Positions 55,794 to 64,000 of a stretch of DNA of 64,000 bases are shown here, piece after piece (position 1 is the first letter of the stretch; the number at the start of each line of letters is the position of its first letter). Origin of the DNA: CBDCXE01 sp965223725 [NCBI: Nitrospinota bacterium] (GTDB lineage: Bacteria > Nitrospinota_A > UBA7883). Both the position numbers and the translations under genes were made by a program. The notes under the pieces were generated by a model. That model ran no database searches and was not told the origin of the DNA. It worked only from the letters and a program-made list of their open reading frames with translations. The stretch is from contig CBDCXE010000005.1 in assembly GCA_965223725.1 (NCBI GenBank), forward strand, positions 124,001 through 188,000, read 5' to 3'.

Positions 55794-56653
55794 GGTACGC
55801 GTTTATCCGTGATCATCGTGATCGGTTCCGTGTGACATCGATGTGCCGAGTGTTGCGGACATGCCGCAGCGGGTTTTACTCCTGGCTAAAATCTCCGTTA
55901 TCTGATCGTGATCGGGAAGACCGCAGGTTGCTGGTGAAGATAAAGGAATCGTATATTGCCAGCGGCAAGGTATATGGCAGTCCCCGGGTTCATCGTGACC
56001 TGGTGGAGGCTGGTGAGCGTATCGGCGAGAAGCGGGTGGCCCGTTTGATGAGGTCTGCTGGTATTGCGGCTATCCGTGGTTACCGTAAGCCCCGTTATAA
56101 ATCTGGCTCTCCTTGTGTGATGGCTCCTAACCGGTTGGGGCAATGTTTTGATGTAGACGGTCCAGACCAGGCGTGGGTGACTGATATTACTTACATCCGC
56201 ACCTGGGAGGGATGGCTTTATCTTGCGGTGGTGATGGACCTGTACTCCCGGCTGGTTGTTGGCTGGTCTATGGGGTCCGCTTTGGCCAGGGGGTTGGTGT
56301 TGGATGCGCTACTGATGTCGGTTTGGCGGCGCAGGCCAAAGGAGAAGGTTATAGTTCACTCGGATCAAGGGTCACAGTATGGCAGCGATGACTGGATCAG
56401 GTTTTGTGATGATAACAATCTTGTTACCAGCATGAGCCGACGTGGTAACTGTTATGACAACGCCGTGGCGGAGTCGTTTTTTAGCAGTCTGAAGAAGGAG
56501 CGGATCAGGCGCAGGATATACAGAACGCGTAAAGAGGCCCGGTCTGATATATTTGAATATATAGAGATGTTTTACAACAGGACAAGACGTCACAGCTACG
56601 TAGGATACGTCAGCCCAATGGAATTTGAGCAAGCCTCAAAACAACGGGCTTAA
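55790..56653 (+). CDS. IS3-family transposase OrfB, copy B
   Basis: 287 residues, GTG start overlapping the orfA stop. HTH_21 part (YGSPRVHRDLVEAGERIGEKRVARLM) and integrase core with D in VTDITYI, D in VHSDQGSQYG and E in DNAVAESFFSSLKKE. Intact and identical to the copy at 62237. Confidence 0.95.
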   Translation: MRYAFIRDHRDRFRVTSMCRVLRTCRSGFYSWLKSPLSDRDREDRRLLVKIKESYIASGKVYGSPRVHRDLVEAGERIGEKRVARLMRSAGIAAIRGYRKPRYKSGSPCVMAPNRLGQCFDVDGPDQAWVTDITYIRTWEGWLYLAVVMDLYSRLVVGWSMGSALARGLVLDALLMSVWRRRPKEKVIVHSDQGSQYGSDDWIRFCDDNNLVTSMSRRGNCYDNAVAESFFSSLKKERIRRRIYRTRKEARSDIFEYIEMFYNRTRRHSYVGYVSPMEFEQASKQRA

Positions 56654-56679
56654 ATGTCCACTATAACGGGGGAAGTCCA

Positions 56680-56851
56680 GATGACCCAAGCGGAAGCCGC
56701 CAAGTTTTTAAAGATCGGTCAGCCTCGTGTGAGCTATATCATGAATGGCGCCACTGATAAATTCTCGATCGATATGCTGGTGAAAATGCTGGCTAAATTC
56801 GGATTCTCCATCGAGACCAAGGTGAAACGACCGAAGAAGCAAGTCGCCTGA
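56680..56851 (+). pseudogene. 3' part of an XRE-family HTH gene cut by IS copy B
   Basis: About 56 codons: QMTQAEAAKFLKIGQPRVSYIMNG is the helix-turn-helix, followed by FSIDMLVKMLAKFGFSIETKV and a basic tail. This matches HTH_37/HigA-like antitoxin regulators, whose N-terminal ~40 residues are missing. A fused start inside the IS end could give a 65-residue product but is doubtful. Its toxin partner is not seen. Confidence 0.65.
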
Positions 56852-56901
56852 AGCTACGGGGCAACTTAGCGGTTACCTGGTAACGGATGAGTTTTGGGCG
56901 C

Positions 56902-57462
56902 CTACGTGGTTGTTTCCAATTCCTGTTTCGATCCGTTGGTGGCAAAATGTTTCCGGACTCGGACCAGGCCGGTATCACGAATCTGCCGGATCCTTGGGCT
57001 TGAGACTCCGAACATCTTGGCCACTTTGGCTATCGTGCATTTGCCGTGATCGGTTTCACCGAGTAGCAGCTCCCATACTCGTCTTTCGCGAGGCGCCATC
57101 AGGCATAGCGCTTCCTCCATTTTATTCTCTGATTGGTGAAGTTGTTGGTTTTCATTTTCAGGTTTACTGCTTTTTTCATACGAAGGTAGCGCCGTTGCCA
57201 AAAGCACAGGATCGGCGAGCAATCTTGATAACTGAAACTTATACGTCACCCAGAAGTATTGCTCCAACAGCTCCGGTTTGCCCTTCTGCTCCGCCACATC
57301 CAGCGCTTTCATGGCGGCAAGGTACGCCTCCTGGATAAAATCTTCCTGCTCATAACCAAGGGTCCAGATTTTTGACCTGGCCCAACCCAACACAGCTGGT
57401 TTGCGCTCGTCCACAAAATTAATCACCAGTTCCCATTTGTGTGATTCGTTTCGATCATTCAT
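56902..57462 (-). CDS. Small sigma-70-like factor
   Basis: 186 residues. LGYEQEDFIQEAYLAAMKAL fits sigma region 2 (the D-x-x-Q-E helix) and MAPRERRVWELLLGE plus TIAKVAKMFGVSSPRIRQIRDTGLVRVRKHF fit region 4 with its HTH. Regions 1 and 3 are lacking, as in ECF or mobile-element-encoded factors. It lies in the replication/regulation block, so may turn on transfer or replication genes (inference). Confidence 0.75.
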   Translation of the reverse strand: MNDRNESHKWELVINFVDERKPAVLGWARSKIWTLGYEQEDFIQEAYLAAMKALDVAEQKGKPELLEQYFWVTYKFQLSRLLADPVLLATALPSYEKSSKPENENQQLHQSENKMEEALCLMAPRERRVWELLLGETDHGKCTIAKVAKMFGVSSPRIRQIRDTGLVRVRKHFATNGSKQELETTT

Positions 57463-57464
57463 GA

Positions 57465-57749
57465 TTATTTTTCCTCGTTTGAGTTATTTATTGGTGTGTA
57501 TGGCCGGAGCTGATGAAAAGGGCAGGAGGTCAGATCGCACTCCGATATCAATCGGCGAAAGCTTCGCTCCCTCCCAACGCAGTCGTAACAGTTTGCCGCG
57601 ATGGCAAGCCGTATGTATGGCTTGCTACCAGGCAAATGCTTTGTCTGACGGAACCGCTCCTCCGGGTTGGATGGAAACTTGACTCCTTGTTCGCGTAAAT
57701 CCTTCACCCGCTGTTTTGCTCGGCGCCTATGCTCTTCTGAGAACGTCAT
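57465..57749 (-). CDS. Small Cys-containing mobile-element protein
   Basis: 94 residues. The C-terminal half has ANCYDCVG...ISECDLTSCPFHQLRPY, the C-x2-C ... C-x4-CP pattern of a small family often found next to phage and ICE replication genes; it may bind zinc. The N-terminal half is basic. It is 2 bp from the sigma-like gene and probably co-transcribed. Function unknown. Confidence 0.65.
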   Translation of the reverse strand: MTFSEEHRRRAKQRVKDLREQGVKFPSNPEERFRQTKHLPGSKPYIRLAIAANCYDCVGRERSFRRLISECDLTSCPFHQLRPYTPINNSNEEK

Positions 57750-58407
57750 ATTTACCTTTCAACTCTCTGCTGACATGAGAGTTTGTGACACTCGGTTGTA
57801 GAACCTATGGTCGTGTACCAGTGGAAAATTGATTTTCGTTTGCTCTGGGCTCCTGTGAGAGTTGAGAACTGCAGAAACCCTATGAAGCTTGTCAATCCAG
57901 CGCGTACTCCGGTACATCTCAAGACCCTCACATGCCCACCCACAGGCAGCGTTTTTGATGTTTTGATGGAAGGGGGTCTTGCCGGTTAAATTCCTTTTTA
58001 AATTCAACAAGATGACTTCCACCACTTTCCACCAGTTAGCTGTTTTTATTGATGGAAACTGGTGGACTACTTTTTCATACACCCTATAAACTGGTGGATG
58101 ACTGTTTTCTGCTTTTTCGGTGTTTTCTATTCTTCTTTCTCTTTTAGATTCAATAAGTAAAGAGATATAAGGGACACAAACTCGCCAAAATGTATTGATG
58201 GAGATAAATACGAATATGATGGAAGCTGAGGCGAAACTGGTGGAGAATGCGAGGTAACTGGTGGGGGCCTTGCCCTCCCAGATCAACGACTTGGAATGGG
58301 CGTCAGTGAGAATCCACCAGTTTTCTGCGTACTGCCTGTGGTCCGGTCGGCCAAAATCGGCCGGGAAAGTTGGGGGTTTGGAGTACGGTTTTACCTGAGT
58401 ACATTTT
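57750..58407. other. Noncoding interval holding the iteron-like cluster
   Basis: About 650 bp. A long minus-strand open frame runs through it, but it shares no family, includes repeats in several frames and lacks an RBS, so I treat the interval as noncoding. It is AT-rich in its middle (58090-58210), as expected for an opening region next to iterons. Confidence 0.55.
58029..58322. repeat. Six copies of the 9-mer AACTGGTGG (iteron-like cluster, candidate oriV)
   Basis: Direct copies at 58057, 58089, 58235 and 58256; inverted copies (CCACCAGTT) at 58029 and 58314, one at each end. Five of six extend to AACTGGTGGA. Six hits of a 9-mer in 294 bp is far above chance (a given 9-mer is expected about 0.002 times on both strands). 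The cluster lies just downstream of the primase/helicase gene in otherwise noncoding DNA, the place and pattern of plasmid-type iterons or a replication-control site. Confidence 0.7.
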
Positions 58408-61128
58408 TTAGTAACGCGACCAGTGGTCATCGTTCTCTCGTTTGGTTGGATATTCAACCGGAGCGGACAGCCCGAACCGCTCCAGTTTCTCGATGCCGAT
58501 GGCCAGCATCCTGCTCAGACGTTTGCCCTCTATGGTTCGCTCCACATTGTCGTTGACCACCACGCCGGCGGAGATCAACTGCCGTTTGAAAACACGATCG
58601 CTTTTCACCGGGAGCATGTTCCATTTATCCCGCAGATTAGATGTATGGGCGATGTGGTCCATGACATGGCTTGACCGGATGACAAGGCACTGCTCCGCAT
58701 CCATAGTGTCGTCATTGAAAACCGTATCCCATGTATATGGGTGCTTGAAATTTCCGGCTGAAATCTCGGACAGAATTAACTCCATGATCCAGACCCAGGG
58801 CTCACGATCGGCGACCGTTTCCGCGATATGGACATTCATCTCCTCGACCAGGCTACCTATAAAATCGCCCTGGTTCTCGCTGGTTTCCACGAACTCGCAA
58901 AGCAGTTTCCACGAGGTCAGCACGGCAGCGTAGTTACCAGCCATACGAAGAGCCTGGGTATCTTCTTTTGGGGCGCGGCAATATTCCAGAAGATAGGAAA
59001 GCGACTTTTCATGCGCGTCGAGAGCCTGCTTTCGTTTGAGGGTAGATAGAAACTTCAGCCATTCATAAACAGGGAAACGGGGCAGGTCATGGGGCAGTAA
59101 CTCTCCTTTTTTGCCGGTGAGCTCGGTGCGAACAACCTTGCCCAAAAGGCTTCGTACTGGTACATCCTCGCCGGCCAATAGGACCGGCGCACATATCAGG
59201 TATTCGGTCATCTCACTTCCGCGACGGGTCACTGTGTATTGATACGCTTCCTGCAAAAGCGCAACGGCGCGATCGATCACTTCCTGCCGTCTCGCCGACA
59301 GCTCTTCCCAACCGACCGGGTGCGATGTGTGGGATACGCTGGTTAACAATCGAAACTCGGTCGATAACGATTGGCCGGAGAACATCGTCATGGCCAATGT
59401 TCGTTCGAGCCGTTTCATCAATGTCGATTTACCTGCGCCTTTATCCGCCTGCATGATCAGGTGCGGCCAGAACCCGAGGAACGCTTTCAAAGGCGCTCCC
59501 AATCCCCAAACCAGCGGAATGGACGCGGCGTTTTTCATGAAAGTTGATTGGTAGGCAGAGATCATTCGACGGGCATCGTTCAGCGTTCCCGACGGAAATG
59601 AGAGGGCGTGATAGGGGCACTGTTTCTCCTGGTCAGTGAAATAACAGTCTCGCCCCTGGTTTACGGTCGGTTTTCCATCTAGCCAGGCCAGTCCTACGAA
59701 GTTTGCGGCCCGGCGTTCACCAAGACCTGCCGCCCGCTCCCATATGGTCACAAGGCGAGACAACAAAGCAGGTTTGAATACCGGCCCAAACTTTTTCCAC
59801 TTTTCGATGTTATGCAGATCCTCATCGGCGAATACTCGGCGGACAAGATTATTTCCATGTCTAGGGATCTGCGCCGTAACGGAGAAAAGGATTTTTGATT
59901 GATGGTCCGCGTCTCCTGTCATTACCGAGACGGCGTTGGCGATGGTTATTCGGGTAAGGCCTGCAATCCGGAACCCTGCCAGATCTTCGGTTATCAGCTT
60001 CTCATTACCATCGTCGTCTTCATCTCTTCTTGATACCCATGATGTAAAATCTTCTTTCACACGAAATCGCCAGTAGCGAGAGTAATCGTGAGGCGGTAGC
60101 CATAGACGCAGTCTCCCTTTACCGCCATCACCCGGCAATCCTGGTATCGCCCATGGCTCCAGCTTTTGCAATACCTGGCGCAGTTCATCGGTTCCCATCT
60201 CACACAGGATGTCATTAACATCGTTAAACTCCCAATCGTTCTGATCAACGATAAGTGAAGCAATACCCAGAGCCGTGAGCCGCTCATTTAATTCCCATGC
60301 CGCTTCCGGTCCGGGTCGGCGGCCATCACTCAAAGGCTCATCATTATCCATGCAGATCACAACTTTTTTGCCGGCAAGGAAACGCCAGTCGATAGAGCTC
60401 ATGTTAGAGACACCACGGGTGGCCAATGCATTTAGTCCAGCGGTCTCGATGGATAATGCGTTAATGGGTGATTCGACAATGTAGACTGTGCGCGCTTTCC
60501 TGATTGACTCCCATGACAGTGCCCACGGATGTCCGGATTTTTCTCCAACACAGCTTGTTTTGAGGCCACCGTTGAGTTCCGGATTCACGTACCGCATGTC
60601 GACGGCCACGACATGGCCACTGTTTTGTGAAGTGACAATGAACGCCGCAGCAGGGCCGCCATGCATTTGCTGACCCGGTTCAACTTTTGAGCTTGTCCAG
60701 CTGTTCCAGCCGACACTTTTGGATTTAATGGCGCGCTCAATTACATCTCTCGATATTTTCCGACCGGCCAGGTAGTCAATCACTTGGGCTGGATCGCCTA
60801 GACAACAATCCGCCACATATTCCGCCCGGGATTTATAACGAGGCTGTTCAACTGTAGTGAAAGGAATTGCGTAAATATCATGGAGCTGACTTATTGCTTC
60901 CCCGGTGTCACAGTCAGAAACGTATTTGAACAGGTCTATGCAGGATCCACTTTTATTAGTGGAGTGGTCCTTCCACGCTTTGCCGTTTGCAAATATGGAG
61001 AGGGAAGGGTTTTTGTCGGCATGTTTTGGACTGCGATAATTTCCGCGCCCGTTGGGCCGCTCAAGCCCAAGTTTAGCAGCCAGGTCATGCAGGTCGATTA
61101 ATCTTTTAAGCTCATCGATGCCGGCCAT
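58408..61128 (-). CDS. Mobile-element DNA primase/helicase
   Basis: 906 residues. N-terminal primase zinc-ribbon-like segment (YRSPKHADKNPSLSIF, WKDHSTNKSGSCIDLFKYV), Toprim domain with E219 in YIVESPINALS and VVICMDNDE (256-264), a linker, then a helicase/ATPase part with Walker A ADKGAGKSTL (561-570). It would prime and unwind at the element's origin. The iteron-like cluster lies just past its 3' end and an excisionase-like gene is upstream, so this is the replication module of a plasmid-derived element. Confidence 0.85.
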   Translation of the reverse strand: MAGIDELKRLIDLHDLAAKLGLERPNGRGNYRSPKHADKNPSLSIFANGKAWKDHSTNKSGSCIDLFKYVSDCDTGEAISQLHDIYAIPFTTVEQPRYKSRAEYVADCCLGDPAQVIDYLAGRKISRDVIERAIKSKSVGWNSWTSSKVEPGQQMHGGPAAAFIVTSQNSGHVVAVDMRYVNPELNGGLKTSCVGEKSGHPWALSWESIRKARTVYIVESPINALSIETAGLNALATRGVSNMSSIDWRFLAGKKVVICMDNDEPLSDGRRPGPEAAWELNERLTALGIASLIVDQNDWEFNDVNDILCEMGTDELRQVLQKLEPWAIPGLPGDGGKGRLRLWLPPHDYSRYWRFRVKEDFTSWVSRRDEDDDGNEKLITEDLAGFRIAGLTRITIANAVSVMTGDADHQSKILFSVTAQIPRHGNNLVRRVFADEDLHNIEKWKKFGPVFKPALLSRLVTIWERAAGLGERRAANFVGLAWLDGKPTVNQGRDCYFTDQEKQCPYHALSFPSGTLNDARRMISAYQSTFMKNAASIPLVWGLGAPLKAFLGFWPHLIMQADKGAGKSTLMKRLERTLAMTMFSGQSLSTEFRLLTSVSHTSHPVGWEELSARRQEVIDRAVALLQEAYQYTVTRRGSEMTEYLICAPVLLAGEDVPVRSLLGKVVRTELTGKKGELLPHDLPRFPVYEWLKFLSTLKRKQALDAHEKSLSYLLEYCRAPKEDTQALRMAGNYAAVLTSWKLLCEFVETSENQGDFIGSLVEEMNVHIAETVADREPWVWIMELILSEISAGNFKHPYTWDTVFNDDTMDAEQCLVIRSSHVMDHIAHTSNLRDKWNMLPVKSDRVFKRQLISAGVVVNDNVERTIEGKRLSRMLAIGIEKLERFGLSAPVEYPTKRENDDHWSRY

Positions 61129-61184
61129 GGGGTCCCCGCGCCCATAAGATTAAATCGTTGACTGATCACACCCACCCGCAAAAA

Positions 61185-61388
61185 CTACCGCTTGCCGCTG
61201 AAGTCGGAGTCAGAGACCTCCACCGCGTTCCTGTCGATAAACTCCTGAAGGTCAGTCAGGCTGTATCGAACGCTCCGGCCGTTCTTGACGTAGCGAGGAC
61301 CGGTGGCTCTCCAGCGCCACTGCTGCAATGTGCGGGGCGATTGCCCAAGCAGTTCGGCCGCTTCCTTTTCATTTAGCAGCTTTTCCAT
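61185..61388 (-). CDS. Excisionase/AlpA-like DNA-binding protein
   Basis: 67 residues with the MerR-type HTH of AlpA/Xis proteins: LLNEKEAAELLGQSPRTLQQWRWRATGPRYVKNGRSVRY (quoted in parts), then a recognition wing and a short tail. It either assists excision with the integrase or activates the primase gene 56 bp downstream. A GGGAGA site lies before the ATG. Confidence 0.88.
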   Translation of the reverse strand: MEKLLNEKEAAELLGQSPRTLQQWRWRATGPRYVKNGRSVRYSLTDLQEFIDRNAVEVSDSDFSGKR

Positions 61389-61403
61389 GATCTCCCTTTC
61401 AAA

Positions 61404-61835
61404 TTAATGTGAGTATTGATTTATAATTGCCGCTATTCGTTCCGCCATGAGGAGTCCAGCTGGTGTAAGCTCTATTACTTCGAAACTGATGACCTGAGTC
61501 GGTAACTCCATCGACTTCCAGCTTGCGAAAAACTTGCGTAATGGATGTAAACATGCTGGTGTGAGTATCGGAAACTGATCAAGAAACGCGAAACCTTCAT
61601 CGATGTAATCATGATCGGTAAGGTTTGATGTGGACTCGTATTTTGGACATTCAACGAGGTGTATTACTGCGATTGGTTTGCCGCCATACCTGATAGGATA
61701 ATCGTAGGCCAAAACGAACTGACCTTTATGGAAGCATCCAGGACCATCGCCAATCCCAATCTGCCTCATAACATTTTTCTGTCCTGCCAACAGGGCGGGC
61801 GTCGTCCAGGTGAACGGAATGATCGGCGGCATCAC
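61404..61835 (-). CDS. ASCH/PUA-like domain protein
   Basis: 143 residues. Begins MMPPIIPFTWTTPALLAGQKNVMRQIG, the phage/ICE form of ASCH-like proteins in which TTPALLAGQKTVTRR is typical; then a small beta barrel (KGQFVLAYDYPIRYGGKPIAVIHLV) and an EGFAFLDQF segment. ASCH domains bind RNA or modified bases. Precise role unknown. Confidence 0.65.
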   Translation of the reverse strand: MMPPIIPFTWTTPALLAGQKNVMRQIGIGDGPGCFHKGQFVLAYDYPIRYGGKPIAVIHLVECPKYESTSNLTDHDYIDEGFAFLDQFPILTPACLHPLRKFFASWKSMELPTQVISFEVIELTPAGLLMAERIAAIINQYSH

Positions 61836-61955
61836 GATTTCTCCCCTTCAAATGGTGGAGGATAAAAAATATGTAAGAACGAACTTGAATAGTTGGACTT
61901 CCCCCGGTTTTGTGGACAGTTTTTCGGTTATATTTTGAGTGTTATGGAGGTGTTT

Positions 61956-62240
61956 ATGTCTAGTAAGCGATATACAGCGGAGTTCAAGTCTGATGCGGTT
62001 GGTCAGGTGGTTGATCGTGGTTATTCTGTCCCGTCGGTGTCGAAACGTTTAGGTGTATCTGATCACAGCCTTTACAAGTGGGTCCGGGAGTCAGGTAAAA
62101 GCAGTAATGATCGCTCCGTGGATGATCTGGATGCGGTTCGTCGCGAGAACGCCCGTTTGAAGGCGGAGCTGAAACGGGTTGAGGAGGAGCGGGACATACT
62201 AAAAAAGGCCACAGCGTACTTCGCCAAGGTGTCCGGGTGA
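61956..62240 (+). CDS. IS3-family transposase OrfA, copy C
   Basis: 94 residues from the ATG at 61956, identical in sequence to the copy at 55509, with the same AAAAAAG slip site at its end and a 4-bp overlap with orfB. Confidence 0.93.
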   Translation: MSSKRYTAEFKSDAVGQVVDRGYSVPSVSKRLGVSDHSLYKWVRESGKSSNDRSVDDLDAVRRENARLKAELKRVEEERDILKKATAYFAKVSG

Positions 62241-63100
62241 GGTACGCGTTTATCCGTGATCATCGTGATCGGTTCCGTGTGACATCGATGTGCCGAGTGT
62301 TGCGGACATGCCGCAGCGGGTTTTACTCCTGGCTAAAATCTCCGTTATCTGATCGTGATCGGGAAGACCGCAGGTTGCTGGTGAAGATAAAGGAATCGTA
62401 TATTGCCAGCGGCAAGGTATATGGCAGTCCCCGGGTTCATCGTGACCTGGTGGAGGCTGGTGAGCGTATCGGCGAGAAGCGGGTGGCCCGTTTGATGAGG
62501 TCTGCTGGTATTGCGGCTATCCGTGGTTACCGTAAGCCCCGTTATAAATCTGGCTCTCCTTGTGTGATGGCTCCTAACCGGTTGGGGCAATGTTTTGATG
62601 TAGACGGTCCAGACCAGGCGTGGGTGACTGATATTACTTACATCCGCACCTGGGAGGGATGGCTTTATCTTGCGGTGGTGATGGACCTGTACTCCCGGCT
62701 GGTTGTTGGCTGGTCTATGGGGTCCGCTTTGGCCAGGGGGTTGGTGTTGGATGCGCTACTGATGTCGGTTTGGCGGCGCAGGCCAAAGGAGAAGGTTATA
62801 GTTCACTCGGATCAAGGGTCACAGTATGGCAGCGATGACTGGATCAGGTTTTGTGATGATAACAATCTTGTTACCAGCATGAGCCGACGTGGTAACTGTT
62901 ATGACAACGCCGTGGCGGAGTCGTTTTTTAGCAGTCTGAAGAAGGAGCGGATCAGGCGCAGGATATACAGAACGCGTAAAGAGGCCCGGTCTGATATATT
63001 TGAATATATAGAGATGTTTTACAACAGGACAAGACGTCACAGCTACGTAGGATACGTCAGCCCAATGGAATTTGAGCAAGCCTCAAAACAACGGGCTTAA
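62237..63100 (+). CDS. IS3-family transposase OrfB, copy C
   Basis: 287 residues, identical to the intact OrfB of copy B, all three catalytic acidic residues present. Confidence 0.95.
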   Translation: MRYAFIRDHRDRFRVTSMCRVLRTCRSGFYSWLKSPLSDRDREDRRLLVKIKESYIASGKVYGSPRVHRDLVEAGERIGEKRVARLMRSAGIAAIRGYRKPRYKSGSPCVMAPNRLGQCFDVDGPDQAWVTDITYIRTWEGWLYLAVVMDLYSRLVVGWSMGSALARGLVLDALLMSVWRRRPKEKVIVHSDQGSQYGSDDWIRFCDDNNLVTSMSRRGNCYDNAVAESFFSSLKKERIRRRIYRTRKEARSDIFEYIEMFYNRTRRHSYVGYVSPMEFEQASKQRA

Positions 63101-63126
63101 ATGTCCACTATAACGGGGGAAGTCCA

Positions 63127-63435
63127 AGTTGACAATTAACTTATACGGAACTATAGTGAAAGCATAATATTGAGTGCAATGAGTTTGGAGAATGAAAATA
63201 TTTATTTTAGACGTTGGCTTTGATTTTTCACATAGCGGTTTGTGTAATGAACAGGAGCCAGTCACTAACCGGGAATCCTGGCCTGTGAGCTCTGAGCAAC
63301 GCATTTTTATACTCGCAACCATCTTTTAGTTTTATCAATATCAGATATTATTGAATTAACCAAAGTTACAGGTAGTAATTATAATTCCGTTAATAGTAAA
63401 TAGTCAATTTCTCATTTCGTCTATAGGGAACTATT
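63127..63435. promoter_or_regulatory. Upstream region of the XRE repressor
   Basis: About 310 bp, AT-rich towards its right end (63330-63430), probably with promoter and operator of the repressor and of the genes to its left. GGGAAC lies just before the ATG at 63436. No clear inverted repeat picked out. Confidence 0.35.
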
Positions 63436-63801
63436 ATGGTCGGTAGTCGTCTACGTCAGTATCGAAAAGTAAAAAAAATGATGGCCAAAACCCTTGCGAA
63501 GCTCATAGGAATATCCCAAGGCTCGCTGTCAGATATCGAAAACGGAAAGACGAAACCATCATCTGATACCATAGCCTCAATTATTCGGCAAACGGATGTC
63601 AATCCCACCTGGCTCATGACCGGAGACGGCCCTATGCTGGTTGGAAAAATCAAGGAGGATATCGACAGCGTCAGTAAAATCGTCCTTGAGCATATGAAGG
63701 AAATGGATGAAGACGCGAGGCGCGACGTCTTAAAATACCTTCAAGAGAAGAAACTTCTCACCGAACTCCTCAATGAAAGACAAGAACAAAAAGCGTCGTA
63801 A
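63436..63801 (+). CDS. XRE-family HTH repressor (phage/ICE CI-like)
   Basis: 121 residues. HTH_3 domain at 5-60 (RLRQYRKVKKMMAKTLAKLIGISQGSLSDIENGKTKPSSDTI, read in pieces), then DVNPTWLMTGDGPMLV, which is typical of phage/ICE regulators, and a helical C-terminus. No peptidase part. It lies beside the integrase, in the normal place for the element's master repressor. Confidence 0.9.
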   Translation: MVGSRLRQYRKVKKMMAKTLAKLIGISQGSLSDIENGKTKPSSDTIASIIRQTDVNPTWLMTGDGPMLVGKIKEDIDSVSKIVLEHMKEMDEDARRDVLKYLQEKKLLTELLNERQEQKAS

Positions 63802-63812
63802 GTAGCAAAGAT

Positions 63813-63998
63813 TTATCTTGTATTTTCTTTGCTATCCAGATTTCTAGTTTTCTCCATTGCAAGGGCGACAGTCTCTGAAGCCTGGATGGCCCACTCTTTA
63901 GAAATATGGATGTAACGTTCGGTTGTTTGAACCTGGCTGTGCGTCATGAGAGTTTTCAATGTAAACAGGTCTACACCATTGACTGCGGCAATGGTCCC
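63813..63998 (-). CDS. Tyrosine recombinase (integrase), C-terminal end only
   Basis: 61 residues and a TAA at 63813, open to the right edge of the window. GVDLFTLKTLMTHSQVQTTERYIHIS holds the conserved LxxLMxH (His of the box II region) and the catalytic Tyr in TERYIHI. The rest of the enzyme lies outside the window. It is the first integrase seen in this region and probably belongs to the mobile element occupying 27-64 kb. Confidence 0.92.
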   Translation of the reverse strand, partial: GTIAAVNGVDLFTLKTLMTHSQVQTTERYIHISKEWAIQASETVALAMEKTRNLDSKENTR

Positions 63999-64000
63999 GA

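Larger units (their letters stand above)
55447..56679 (+). mobile_element. IS3-family insertion sequence, copy B
   Basis: 1233 bp, ends TGGACTTCCCCCG and its inverse, OrfA and OrfB intact. No target duplication (left flank AAT, right flank GAT). It divides the traF upstream region from the 3' part of an HTH gene, so it likely marks a deletion or rearrangement. Confidence 0.93.
61894..63126 (+). mobile_element. IS3-family insertion sequence, copy C, with 3-bp target duplication
   Basis: 1233 bp, apparently identical to copy B, with the same inverted ends. AGT is duplicated at 61891-61893 and 63127-63129, so this copy is a simple insertion in place. It lies between the ASCH-like gene and the XRE repressor. 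Confidence 0.95.

Noticed and set aside
36388-56851. The gene start at 36388 and the HTH end at 56680 as two halves of one gene split by recombination between IS copies
   Set aside because: The flanking bases do not make a target duplication and the two pieces do not clearly belong to one family; possible but not supported.
57759-58457. 232-codon open frame on the minus strand
   Set aside because: It covers the 9-mer repeat cluster, which falls in different frames, has no RBS or family, and overlaps the end of the primase gene.

Overview
The window reads as part of a Gram-negative bacterial chromosome (NhaA, a Rap1a/Tai-type periplasmic protein, F-type Tra proteins, secreted Rhs protein), probably with strong anaerobic metabolism (corrinoid methyl transfer, several 4Fe-4S ferredoxins). 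I cannot place the species. It falls into a metabolic backbone and at least two acquired segments.

1-18.8 kb, backbone, all on the + strand. A 4Fe-4S protein (cut by the window edge), an OsmC-like protein, a corrinoid protein, a large methyltransferase that aligns with monomethylamine methyltransferase MtmB but has glycine where MtmB has pyrrolysine, and a UroD/MtaA/MtbA-type zinc methyltransferase form a corrinoid methyl-transfer cluster. A MoxR AAA+ ATPase and a VWA protein follow, then a Liv-type ABC importer (two permeases, two ATPases, binding protein) with an odd acyl-CoA-synthetase-like protein, and a ferredoxin/FAD-oxidoreductase pair. The simplest reading is uptake and demethylation of an unidentified methylated compound. 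A Rap1a/Tai-like protein and NhaA close this part.

19.0-27.3 kb, first island. Two copies of a repeat of about 150 bp, each carrying the 3' half of a tRNA-Lys gene, flank about 8 kb. Inside are N-formylglutamate amidohydrolase-like and gamma-glutamyltransferase-like genes, an ATP-grasp/M20-peptidase fusion gene split by an IS3-family (IS407-type) element whose removal restores the frame exactly, and a rhodanese/metallo-beta-lactamase protein.

27.4-64 kb, second, larger mobile region. It starts with a short type II CBASS anti-phage operon (CapV phospholipase, E2-like protein, frameshifted CD-NTase) with divergent CapH/CapP-like regulators. Then come a broken dnaE2, an SRAP/YedK gene, a broken ssb, a truncated group II intron, BrnT/BrnA, a 2200-residue secreted Rhs protein with a candidate immunity gene and an orphan Rhs tail, and F-type traF-traH-traG. 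A replication module follows (sigma-like factor, primase/helicase, a cluster of six 9-bp iteron-like repeats, an excisionase-like protein), then an XRE repressor and the end of a tyrosine integrase at the window edge. Three same-orientation copies of one IS3-family element break this region up. It looks like an integrative conjugative element, or several superimposed.

Caution: between about 29.6 and 37.0 kb many genes are frameshifted. One IS copy there differs from its two sisters only by six one-base homopolymer insertions, so some of these breaks may be sequence errors rather than decay.
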